Assembly (NCBI GenBank): GCA_903871715.1
Contig: CAIQHW010000366.1
Coordinates: 1 to 14,211 of the forward strand
Direction of reading: 5' to 3'
DNA length: 14,211 nt
From: an uncultured bacterium
GTDB taxonomy: Bacteria > Bacteroidota > Bacteroidia > Chitinophagales > CAIODY01
Part shown: positions 7,362 through 13,510 of the stretch, piece after piece
Layout of the letters: every line of letters starts with the position of its first letter
Position numbering within the stretch: the first letter of the stretch is position 1
Translations under genes and position numbers: made by a program
The notes under the pieces: generated by a model
Seen by the model: the letters and a program-made list of their open reading frames with translations, nothing else
Database searches by the model: none
Told to the model about the DNA's origin: nothing

Positions 7362-8336
7362 ATGAGTCAAGGAGCAATTTCAAAATTCATGGCGCATCAT
7401 TATCGCCACTTCAATTCGGCAGCGATGATGGATGCCGCAAAAGCTTATGTAACACATTTGGATGAAGGTGGCAAAATGATGATAACCCTTGCTGGTGCTA
7501 TGAGTACAGCCGAGTTGGGCATTTCATTAGCCGAAATGATTAGGCAAGATAAAGTAGCCATCATCAGTTGCACAGGTGCCAACCTGGAAGAAGATGTGAT
7601 GAATCTTGTTGCTCATTCGCATTATAAACGTGTGCCCAATTATCGTGAGTTATCGCCAAAAGAAGAATGGGATTTGTTGGAGAATCATTACAATCGTGTA
7701 ACCGATACTTGCATTCCTGAAGAAGAAGCATTTCGTCGTTTGCAAAAACATATTCATGCTATTTGGAAAGATGCAAACGATAAAGGCGAAAGATATTTTC
7801 CGCATGAATACATGTATAAAATGTTGTTGAGCGGTGTGTTGGAACAATATTATGAAATTGACCCGAAAGACTCATGGATGCTGGCTGCGGCACAAAAAAA
7901 TATTCCGATTGTAGTGCCAGGTTGGGAAGATAGCACGATGGGAAATATTTTTGCTTCGTACGTGATTAAAAATGAATTGAAAGCAAGCACCATGAAAAGT
8001 GGGATTGAGTATATGGTGTGGTTAACGGAATGGTACAGAGCTAATTCATCTGGTAAAGGTGTTGGTTTTTTCCAGATTGGTGGCGGTATAGCAGGCGATT
8101 TCCCTATTTGTGTTGTGCCAATGATGTATCAGGATTTGGAATGGCACGATGTGCCTTTCTGGAGTTATTTCTGTCAAATTTCTGATTCCACAACTTCTTA
8201 TGGAAGTTACAGTGGTGCAGTGCCCAACGAAAAAATTACTTGGGGCAAATTAGATATTACTACACCAAAATTTATTGTTGAAAGTGATGCTACGATTGTT
8301 GCACCGCTGATGTTTGCTTGGATATTAGGTTGGTAA
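7362..8336 (+). CDS. Bacterial deoxyhypusine synthase-like protein (probable polyamine enzyme)
   Basis: A 324-residue NAD-dependent aminobutyl-transferase family member. The frame can open at a TTG (7338), but the ATG at 7362 gives the N-terminus MSQGAISKFM and fits the promoter. Family landmarks are the nucleotide-binding segment SCTGANLEEDV (69-79), VPGWEDSTMGNIFA (185-198) and GGGIAGDFP (240-248). Near the C-terminus WGKLDITTPKFIVESDAT aligns with the eukaryotic WGKI...ADAS active-site block, placing the catalytic lysine at Lys296. Eukaryotic and archaeal DHS modify eIF5A/aIF5A from spermidine. Bacteria have no eIF5A, and characterised bacterial homologues make polyamines such as homospermidine. 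The polyamine assignment is therefore inference from the family; no polyamine gene is adjacent here. The stop lies 5 nt from that of the convergent PNGase F-like gene. Confidence 0.88.
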   Translation: MSQGAISKFMAHHYRHFNSAAMMDAAKAYVTHLDEGGKMMITLAGAMSTAELGISLAEMIRQDKVAIISCTGANLEEDVMNLVAHSHYKRVPNYRELSPKEEWDLLENHYNRVTDTCIPEEEAFRRLQKHIHAIWKDANDKGERYFPHEYMYKMLLSGVLEQYYEIDPKDSWMLAAAQKNIPIVVPGWEDSTMGNIFASYVIKNELKASTMKSGIEYMVWLTEWYRANSSGKGVGFFQIGGGIAGDFPICVVPMMYQDLEWHDVPFWSYFCQISDSTTSYGSYSGAVPNEKITWGKLDITTPKFIVESDATIVAPLMFAWILGW

Positions 8337-8341
8337 AAAAA

Positions 8342-9697
8342 CTATTTCACGAACGATTTTACTAAAAACTGATTGTTACTAAACTGAATTTTTAGGTAGT
8401 ACAACCCTGTGCTTAATGCAGCAATATCAATGGTTTTATGGGTGCTTTGCAAAATAGGTTGACCTAGAATATTGTAAACAGTAATTTGTTGTACCAGATT
8501 TTCAGTACGAACAGTAATGAAATCATTTGCTGGATTTGGATACAAACTGGTGTTACTTAAATTGTTATTAAATTCTTGAGTGCCTAAAGAACTTGGTGCA
8601 GAATTTTTCCCTTGAAAATAAAGTGATAAAGGAAAATTGCCTTGCCCGCCATTGAATACAGCCGTTGGTACGGTGATTTTAAAAGTATGTGCACCTTTCA
8701 AAACAGTATCTAAAAAAATTGGGCGAATAGGAATATCAGCGCCAGGACACCAATTGCTGAATGATTGCCATTGAGAATTTGTCATGGGCGAATTGCCATA
8801 AATGCCATTACCTTCTGTATTATAAACTCGGTAAGGCTCACAACTTGGATAACCAGGTTTGTATTGCATCACCAATTTTCCATCGAAATAAACATAGTGT
8901 TCACGGCGATTATATTCTTCGCCATTAGTGTTTGCGCCATGATTCGATGTAATTAAATAGAGCCATGAATTGTAGCTGGTAGTATCAACATTAAACGAAA
9001 TGGTTTTCACAGTTTTGCCAATCGTATCAGTTGCGCCAGTTTGATAATTATTGAAATTTAGTTTATCGCCAAGCGGAATAATGATGTTATTGTTTTCACG
9101 AGCAGCGCTTTGATTAGTAATTAAATCAAGGGTGCCATAAAAAACATCTGACCTGCCTGAACAGCCCGTGATTTGTGTATTGGCGGCATAAGGCACTCCA
9201 AATATTTCCAGTTCACACCAAATATCAAAGCTATCGGTAATTGTTTTTTCTTTTAAAATAGAAGCCACATTGTTGATGCGAAAGAAATAAGGCACAGTGT
9301 CGGGCATCACATTTTTATTCATAAATGGCGTGATGAATCGAGCCACTTCTAATCGCTTTACTTTTGAAATACTATAAGTTGTATCGCCCTTTGGTACAAA
9401 TGAAAGATGCACATCGGCTATTCTATCATAATTATCACAACTTGCTTTTACTACTACTCTCATAGATAATGAATCACCAATGCTATTTAATTGTGCTGGC
9501 GTAAGTTTGGTGGTAAATAATGACGTAGATAATCTTACAACGCCTGTTGGTGGTGGCGTTGGAATGATAGATAAGGTGTTGTAGCCATCGTAGAACAATA
9601 CAGTGTCAAACACACGGATAGTATAAGTCTGCGCTTGTGATTTTTGAATAGAAATCATACTTACTAACAAACTGAAAAGAAAAATTACTTTTTTCAT
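8342..9697 (-). CDS. PNGase F-like secreted protein with T9SS type A sorting domain
   Basis: A 451-residue exported protein. A GTG at 9748 is in frame, but the ATG at 9697 directly starts the signal peptide (MKKVIFLFSLLV..., cleavage near QAQ, residue 23). The body resembles the two jelly-roll domains of peptide:N-glycosidase F. CDNYDRIADVHL (87-98) then ARFITPF (119-125) parallels the PNGase F CDEWDRYANVYV...GRFITPY. EEYNRREHYVYFDG (260-273) parallels the EWCFRTHTIAINN stretch, and NWCPGADIPIR (315-325) parallels GWCPGMAVPTR. By this hand alignment the three active-site acids have counterparts at Asp91, Glu162 and Glu261. Residues 384-451 are a T9SS sorting domain (YPNPANDFITVRT...ILGQPI...GLYYLKI, ending in VKSFVK). 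It probably acts on the surface or outside the cell, removing N-glycans from glycoproteins. Low overall similarity means glycan-binding without catalysis is also possible. Confidence 0.75.
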   Translation of the reverse strand: MKKVIFLFSLLVSMISIQKSQAQTYTIRVFDTVLFYDGYNTLSIIPTPPPTGVVRLSTSLFTTKLTPAQLNSIGDSLSMRVVVKASCDNYDRIADVHLSFVPKGDTTYSISKVKRLEVARFITPFMNKNVMPDTVPYFFRINNVASILKEKTITDSFDIWCELEIFGVPYAANTQITGCSGRSDVFYGTLDLITNQSAARENNNIIIPLGDKLNFNNYQTGATDTIGKTVKTISFNVDTTSYNSWLYLITSNHGANTNGEEYNRREHYVYFDGKLVMQYKPGYPSCEPYRVYNTEGNGIYGNSPMTNSQWQSFSNWCPGADIPIRPIFLDTVLKGAHTFKITVPTAVFNGGQGNFPLSLYFQGKNSAPSSLGTQEFNNNLSNTSLYPNPANDFITVRTENLVQQITVYNILGQPILQSTHKTIDIAALSTGLYYLKIQFSNNQFLVKSFVK

Positions 9698-9787
9698 GGC
9701 ATAAGATTTTGAAGAGGAATAGTAAAATTGTGGGTGCAATGTTAGCACTCAAGCGCTGCCTAAGCAATCACTAATTGTAAGTACGTT

Positions 9788-10513
9788 TTAGTGCTTCTTA
9801 TATTGCTCCATCATTTTTTGCATCATGGCTTTGCGATCTTCGGGCGACATATTTTTCATTTTGGCAGGGTCAAAGTCCATTTCGTTTTTTGTATAGTCAG
9901 CTGGAATTGTAAATAATGCTGCATCTAAATCTCTTGCTTCGTATTTAGTGAGCAACATAGTCATAGCAGGGCTGTTGGTTCCTGTTTTATAAAATACCAT
10001 TTTCACAGGCATACCTTTCAAGTTTTTACTTTTCATCAACTCCACAATTTTATTGTTAGCGGCTGCGTCATCTTTTTCATAAGTAAAATCAATAGTAGGT
10101 AAATCTTTACACAGCCATACATCCCAGGCGTTTCCTTTTGATTTCATTCGGACATGTGTACAATTGTATTGTTCAACTTTTTCTTCACCAATCACTTCGA
10201 TGCTAAAATCATCAGCTTCTGATTTGGTTGCACCACCAAGCTTTACTTCTGAATAAGTTTTGGTCATACTGTTTAACATGATGGTTACATCTGGCTTGCT
10301 TTTTAAATGCAATGAAACCATTGTCATATCCCGACCAGCCATATTCATATCCACTTCCGAACGCATATTGCCATCTTTCACAAACATTTTGCTGGTGAAT
10401 ACTTTATCACCAATGCCTGTCATTTTATATTCAGCATAAATATCGGAGGCAATTGAGTTTTTTAATAGCGAAAAACTTAAAACAAACAGTAGTAAAATGT
10501 TTTTGATTGGCAT
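9788..10513 (-). CDS. DUF4412-domain exported protein
   Basis: A 241-residue exported protein starting at the ATG of 10513 (a TTG six bases upstream is less likely). Residues 1-23 form a signal peptide ending near IAS before DIYAEYKMTG. The remainder matches the DUF4412 pattern: a beta-rich domain with FTSKMFVKDGNMRSEVDMN (35-53), a MLNSMTKTYSEV strand, a Cys pair (YNCTHVRMKSKG and VWLCKDLP), and ...MPVKMVFYKTG. The family is thought to have a LolA/LppX-like antiparallel sheet, which could bind a hydrophobic ligand, but no function is established. The C-terminal 30 residues (DFDPAKMKNMSPEDRKAMMQKMMEQYKKH) are Met/Lys-rich and helical. It is the middle gene of three on this strand, 78 nt after the DUF1569 gene and 90 nt before the PNGase F-like gene, so operon membership is uncertain. 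Confidence 0.75.
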   Translation of the reverse strand: MPIKNILLLFVLSFSLLKNSIASDIYAEYKMTGIGDKVFTSKMFVKDGNMRSEVDMNMAGRDMTMVSLHLKSKPDVTIMLNSMTKTYSEVKLGGATKSEADDFSIEVIGEEKVEQYNCTHVRMKSKGNAWDVWLCKDLPTIDFTYEKDDAAANNKIVELMKSKNLKGMPVKMVFYKTGTNSPAMTMLLTKYEARDLDAALFTIPADYTKNEMDFDPAKMKNMSPEDRKAMMQKMMEQYKKH

Positions 10514-10591
10514 AAGCAATAATATTTAGTAAGCGTAAAAATAAATTATTTATCAGGAATAAAAACCAGAATTTTATTCAGCAAAAATTCA

Positions 10592-11047
10592 TCACACCCC
10601 AAACTGCGACAAGTGATGATCCAAATGTTTGTAGAACATATTGTTCCATTCGGTTTTGTTCAACACACCAAAAGAGTGCGATGCTTTGCCATCAAAATGT
10701 GCTTCGCCCAATTGTTGGGTTTTGGTGATGTAAGCAATCAAGCGTTGTTTTTCTTTTTCAAAATCTTTAGTGTCTTTGATTAAAAAATCGGGACCTGTTT
10801 GCGAATTTTTCTTGTAAGGTTTTTCGGTAACCACTGTATTTTTAACCAGCAATTTTAAAATCAGTTTCAAAAAGCCATTCGGTGCTTTGTGAATATTGTC
10901 GTACACATATTCATACGTAACACAGCAATGCGCCATCATTTGCCCAACAGCCATTTTACCCCACAATGTTTGTGTGTTGGCATTCAGCTTATTTATTCTA
11001 CCGATAATTTCTTCCGAAACTGCTTTATCGAAAATGTTTTTAATCAT
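10592..11047 (-). CDS. DUF1569 protein (DinB-like metal-binding four-helix bundle)
   Basis: A 151-residue cytoplasmic protein. The open frame extends to a TTG at 11146, but the ATG at 11047 gives the normal N-terminus MIKNIFDKAVSEEIIGRINK and follows a possible -7 element at 11081 to 11074. The sequence matches DUF1569 of the DinB/YfiT superfamily: LWGKMAVGQMMAHCCVTYE (29-47) carries His40, and the C-terminal MFYKHLDHHLSQFGV carries His141, His144 and His145. These residues would supply the usual three-histidine metal site (most likely His40, His141 and His145). Superfamily members include thiol S-transferases and stress-linked enzymes, but DUF1569 itself has no assigned reaction. Upstream DNA holds the 21-bp CACGTG array, so any regulation through that array would affect this gene first. 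Confidence 0.8.
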   Translation of the reverse strand: MIKNIFDKAVSEEIIGRINKLNANTQTLWGKMAVGQMMAHCCVTYEYVYDNIHKAPNGFLKLILKLLVKNTVVTEKPYKKNSQTGPDFLIKDTKDFEKEKQRLIAYITKTQQLGEAHFDGKASHSFGVLNKTEWNNMFYKHLDHHLSQFGV

Positions 11048-11073
11048 GATGATGAGTGGTTTATTGTGAGTGG

Positions 11074-11081
11074 TAAAGATA
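11074..11081 (-). promoter_or_regulatory. Possible -7 element of the DUF1569 gene
   Basis: On the minus strand TATCTTTA matches TAnnTTTG at all but the last fixed base. It would start transcription about 20 nt before the ATG at 11047. No convincing TTTG is seen at the -33 position, so this is weak. Confidence 0.3.
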
Positions 11082-11147
11082 GGGATTGAATTTGCTGAAA
11101 AGAAAATTAGGTGTTTTAAAAAACTGCGTTTGTTTTTATACCCCAAC

Positions 11148-11343
11148 CAAATGGATGGAACATCCGTTCACGTGGTTTTACGTCCCGTTCATGTGTTTCT
11201 AAAATTCGTACACGTGTACGAACTTTCCATCCACGTGTACGAAGGCTTCAAACAAGTGGATGAGGTTTAGAAACACGTGTTTGAAACGCTCATACACGTG
11301 TTTCTAAAGCAAAAGCACGTGCTTTTAGAGCAAAAACACGGTG
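11148..11343. repeat. 21-bp tandem array of CACGTG-centred palindromes
   Basis: Hexamers begin at 11148, 11169, 11190, 11211, 11232, 11253, 11274, 11295, 11316 and 11337, each exactly 21 bp from the last. They read CAAATG, CACGTG, CATGTG, CACGTG, CACGTG, CAAGTG, CACGTG, CACGTG, CACGTG and CACGgTG (one inserted G). Some are cores of longer perfect palindromes: CGTACACGTGTACG (11207-11220), AAACACGTGTTT (11271-11282) and AAAAGCACGTGCTTTT (11311-11326). The 15-bp spacers are much less conserved than the cores, though GTTTCTAAA and GTACGAA recur. The array lies in the 444-nt gap between the DUF1569 gene and the truncated exported ORF. Twenty-one bp is two helical turns, so all cores face the same side of the DNA. 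Either a protein-binding array or a decayed minisatellite is possible. Confidence 0.9.
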
Positions 11344-11491
11344 ATAAATTTTGCAACTATTTGATTTTGAATGATATAATGAAAATGCACGAGTAAATAG
11401 GGTTGCTTATTCTATTTTGAATCAGGGCAGTTACGAAGAACCTACGCAAAGGCTCTGCTGCATCTTCGCAACAACAAATACAGCTTGGCTT
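11344..11491. other. Intergenic remainder between the palindrome array and the truncated ORF
   Basis: This stretch of about 150 nt is AT-rich at 11344-11420 and more mixed at 11421-11491. I see no gene, RNA or clear hairpin. Read on the minus strand, 11410-11491 continues the frame of the truncated exported ORF past its TAG stop without recognisable domain content, so it may be decayed coding sequence. Confidence 0.4.
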
Positions 11492-11719
11492 CTACTGAGC
11501 TTGGTATACGGCTTGTCCGCCGCTCAATGGGCATTGTTGGGCAAGGGAAATTAATGCTGCGATTTCATCAGGCTTGTATTGAATATAATAAATGGTATCA
11601 GCACCAATTAAGGTATCAGTTAGCAACGCTAAATTAAAATTCTGACGCAGTTCTGCTTTTGCAAAATTGGGTTGGTAAAGTGCTGATAACAGCAACACGA
11701 ATAGAATTATTTTTTTCAT
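11492..11719 (-). pseudogene. Short exported ORF, probably a truncated T9SS-cargo gene
   Basis: The ATG at 11719 opens a 75-residue frame. Residues 1-22 are a signal peptide (MKKIILFVLLLSALYQPNFA, then KAEL). The mature part ends with IAALISLAQQCPLSGGQAVYQAQ and a TAG. In my experience the segment QCP..GG.AVY.AR occurs inside longer exported Bacteroidota proteins that continue well past it and often end in a sorting domain. Here the chain stops immediately after it, so I read this as a 5' remnant. It could also be a real 75-residue peptide. It starts 18 nt after the stop of the sorting-domain fragment at 11738-12118, in the same orientation, so it may be transcribed with that gene. Confidence 0.5.
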
Positions 11720-11737
11720 ATCGTTGAATGTTTTTGT

Positions 11738-12118
11738 TTATTCTTTTACTATTTTTTTTGTGATGATATTTCCTTTTTCATCTGTTACTTTTAATAAATA
11801 AATTCCATTGGATAAGTCGTGAATAAAAAGTGGTAAGTCATTAGCCGATGCAACCTTCGTCAGCATGACACAACCTAATAAATCCATCACCTCCACTTTT
11901 GTAATTCTTAATTCCGAACTCTTTATTCTTAATTCATCGCTTGCAGGATTGGGATAAATGCTTAATTCATCGTTTTTAATTCCAACTTCTTCTATGCCTG
12001 TTGGACAATTTATCGCACCTAATTTGTAATTTGGAGTATTGGGGATTGCACCAACAGCTTGATGTGGAAATGCCCCATAATACATTTGTTTTTGAACAAA
12101 ATTACATCCAGCCCCCCC
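11738..12118 (-). pseudogene. T9SS type A sorting domain, out of frame with its gene body
   Basis: This is the C-terminal part of the gene starting at 13238, displaced by a frameshift at the G7 tract. The frame reads GAGCNFVQKQMYYGAFPHQ, then a linker (VGAIPNTPNYKLGAINCPTGIEE), then a sorting domain with SIYPNPASDELRIKS, VEVMDLLGCVML and GIYLLKVTDEKGNIITKKIVKE. The sorting domain is intact and ends in a normal TAA. The first ATG in this frame is at 12085, but it has no signal peptide, so independent translation would give a useless cytoplasmic fragment. Removing one G from the seven joins it precisely to the upstream body as NPDIWGAGCNF. The domain would direct export through the T9SS and anchoring or release at the surface. 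Confidence 0.8.
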
Positions 12119-13238
12119 ATATATCTGGATTATTGATTACGTGAGCATATTGATTGCCGCCATGACATGTAACATATATTTTATCATCATATCCAACTTT
12201 CATATTTTGAAATAAAGAAGCATAAGGGGTATAACTCCCATCCCAACGTTGTATTAAAGTTCTAGAATTTAAGATGTTCGATGAAGACATATCCATTTGC
12301 CATAATGCTACTTCGTTATTAAAATAGTAATATTTTCCATTTGGGGAAAAACATACACCCCATGGAACAAGTGTGTCGGGATTATTTGTTAAATCATAAG
12401 GTTGAAAATTTGATAATTGACCTGTGCATCTATCAAAATCAAAAAAATTGATTCTCCCAGATTTAGCCCATAGCATGTTTTTTTGTTTGTATGTGTCATA
12501 ATTATAAGCTAATTTATTGCCTTGTTGTGAGATACAAGATTGTCCATAAAAAATAGTATCTATTAAGTATTCGGAGCCTATATTTTGAATATCGTGCAAA
12601 TGAACGCCATTGCTATCAATCAAAAACTTGAAATATTTGTTGGTCTTAAATTTTTTAGCAACCAGCCACCAATCATGACCATTTCCATGTTTTGTTGCCA
12701 ATAAATTCCCTCTCTCTAAAGTATCATTTTGAATAATAGGTATTTCTTTATGTGAAGTATCTACATCCCCTAAACCTCCATTCAAAGCCATATCCACTAT
12801 TAAATATTTCAGTTTGCTAGGATACCAAAAATTATCAATAGTATAGTCTAAATTTAAGTAAAAAATATAAAATTTAGAAGTATCACCTACTTTGGGTAAT
12901 ACAATTATCCCATTGTTTAATGGCAATGCCCCCCCCGATGCAGATTGTGAACTAAAATTTCCCCCATTGAAATCTATACCATGTACCATTTTATGATTTA
13001 ATCTATCAATTACATGAATTCCTTGTGAATAAAACAGCAATTGCCCATTGTTATCACAAATAGAACTAATGTTATTATAGGGAGACCCCAATATTGTTGA
13101 ATCAGAAAGTACACTTTGCCCAAACCCACTATTAAAATCAATTGCTGCATTTTGTCCCATTTTCCAATACTTATCGGTCTGGGCAAATGTTATTTGTGAA
13201 ATAAAAAAAGTGATTAATACTAAAATTGTTTTTTTCAT
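12102..13238 (-). CDS. Exported beta-propeller-like T9SS cargo protein, frameshifted before its sorting domain
   Basis: A 378-residue exported protein with a signal peptide (1-19, cleavage before QTDKYW). Repeated blocks suggest a beta-propeller: KYWKMGQNAAIDFNSGFG (23-40), SSICDNNGQLLFYSQGIHV (58-76), GGALPLNNGIIVLPK (102-116), NGHDWWLVAKKF (186-197), LVPWGVCFSPNGKYYYFN (290-307) and KVGYDDKIYVTCHGGNQY (347-364). This pattern (FG.NAGLDF, GNLLFYTDG, ANGRDWW, SPNGKYLY) belongs to a common exported family in Bacteroidota that normally ends in a sorting domain. The function is unknown; surface adhesion or motility are guesses. As read, translation runs from NPDI through the G7 tract into WGGWM and stops. 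The fitting sorting domain lies just downstream in another frame. Sequencing error, a true null allele or phase variation would all explain this. Confidence 0.75.
   Translation of the reverse strand: MKKTILVLITFFISQITFAQTDKYWKMGQNAAIDFNSGFGQSVLSDSTILGSPYNNISSICDNNGQLLFYSQGIHVIDRLNHKMVHGIDFNGGNFSSQSASGGALPLNNGIIVLPKVGDTSKFYIFYLNLDYTIDNFWYPSKLKYLIVDMALNGGLGDVDTSHKEIPIIQNDTLERGNLLATKHGNGHDWWLVAKKFKTNKYFKFLIDSNGVHLHDIQNIGSEYLIDTIFYGQSCISQQGNKLAYNYDTYKQKNMLWAKSGRINFFDFDRCTGQLSNFQPYDLTNNPDTLVPWGVCFSPNGKYYYFNNEVALWQMDMSSSNILNSRTLIQRWDGSYTPYASLFQNMKVGYDDKIYVTCHGGNQYAHVINNPDIWGGWM
12112..12118 (-). repeat. G7 homopolymer at the frameshift point
   Basis: Seven C on the plus strand (seven G in the coding strand) sit exactly where the reading frame is lost. 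A tract of six would restore the frame into the sorting domain. Long G runs are rare in this AT-rich sequence and are prone to slippage. Confidence 0.9.
12929..12936 (-). repeat. G8 homopolymer in the same gene
   Basis: Eight C on the plus strand encode Ser101-Gly-Gly (from SASGGALPL) in the coding strand. The tract is in frame as read. A change of one base here would truncate the protein early, giving a second possible slippage site. A G5 run at 12961-12965 lies close by. Confidence 0.85.
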
Positions 13239-13330
13239 TTGCTAAATTTAATTTAATGAGGCATACTCAACATTCGTAAGTAACGCTGAATAATGATATT
13301 GTTATATTGTTCCCGTCAGCCTTGATGTTC

Positions 13331-13409
13331 TGTCGAGTTTCCAAACTCGACACATTTACTTGACGATTTGAAATCGTCTATTAACAAATGCCGAATTACA
13401 AATTCGGCA
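13331..13409. repeat. Cluster of three evenly spaced perfect palindromes
   Basis: Three hairpins with unrelated stems but similar centres: TGTCGAGTTT / AAACTCGACA around CC (13331-13352); GACGATTT / AAATCGTC around G (13362-13378); TGCCGAATT / AATTCGGCA around ACA (13389-13409). Their centres are about 28.5 and 29 bp apart. On the minus strand the tips read TTTGGAAA, TTTCAAA and TTTGTAA. The stems are compensated without sharing sequence, which suggests selection for structure. They lie between the beta-propeller gene start (13238) and the orphan uvrD 3' end. They resemble REP-type intergenic palindromes, although no REP-associated transposase is in the window. Confidence 0.8.
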
Positions 13410-13451
13410 GAACGAAGCATCTGTATTTCAATTTTCAAATCTTCTCATCTT

Positions 13452-13510
13452 CTAATTTTCCCCAATCATCAACTTCGCAAACTTCAACATAATTTTCTTT
13501 TGCCCGAGTT
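13452..13510 (-). pseudogene. Orphan copy of the 3' end of a UvrD/PcrA-type helicase gene
   Basis: Immediately after the ORF6N stop the minus strand reads LGQKKIMLKFAKLMIGEN and a TAG (13452-13454), with no start codon or helicase body attached. It matches the live C-terminus at 14123-14211, which reads LGQKKIMLKFAKLMIEQ. Across the 15 shared residues the three nucleotide differences (13464, 13491, 13503) are all silent third-position changes. It is a displaced 3' end rather than a gene. Confidence 0.8.
13465..13510. repeat. 46-bp direct repeat, copy 1 (flanks ORF6N gene)
   Basis: Matches 14133-14178 at 44 of 46 positions (differences at 13491 and 13503), with the repeats offset by 668 bp. 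Its outer edge overlaps the first base of the ORF6N stop codon on the minus strand. Candidate att-like boundary of the ORF6N cassette. Confidence 0.88.

Noticed and set aside
7338..7362. TTG at 7338 as the start of the DHS-like gene
   Set aside because: It lies inside the TAnnTTTG element; the ATG at 7362 matches family N-termini.
7362..8336. Genuine eIF5A-modifying deoxyhypusine synthase
   Set aside because: Bacteria have no eIF5A, so the homologue is more likely a polyamine enzyme.
9697..9748. GTG at 9748 as the start of the PNGase F-like gene
   Set aside because: It would place 17 polar residues before an otherwise ideal signal peptide beginning at ATG 9697.
11047..11146. TTG at 11146 as the DUF1569 start
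   Set aside because: The extra 33 residues are unlike the family and run into the repeat array; ATG 11047 gives the normal N-terminus.
11070..11270. A 66-residue plus-strand coding gene over the palindrome array
   Set aside because: It starts at a GTG inside the DUF1569 promoter region, has no recognisable start context and its content is explained by the 21-bp repeat; kept only as a finding.
11311..11326. 16-bp palindrome as an intrinsic terminator
   Set aside because: The stem would have no loop, and no T run follows beyond the stem itself; it is one unit of the 21-bp array.
11148..11343. CRISPR array interpretation of the 21-bp periodic repeat
   Set aside because: The conserved part is only 6-16 bp and palindromic, spacers are 15 bp and partly alike, and no cas genes are present.
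13331..13409. CRISPR or simple terminator reading of the palindrome cluster
   Set aside because: The three stems differ in sequence, so there is no direct repeat; none is followed by a T run as an intrinsic terminator needs.
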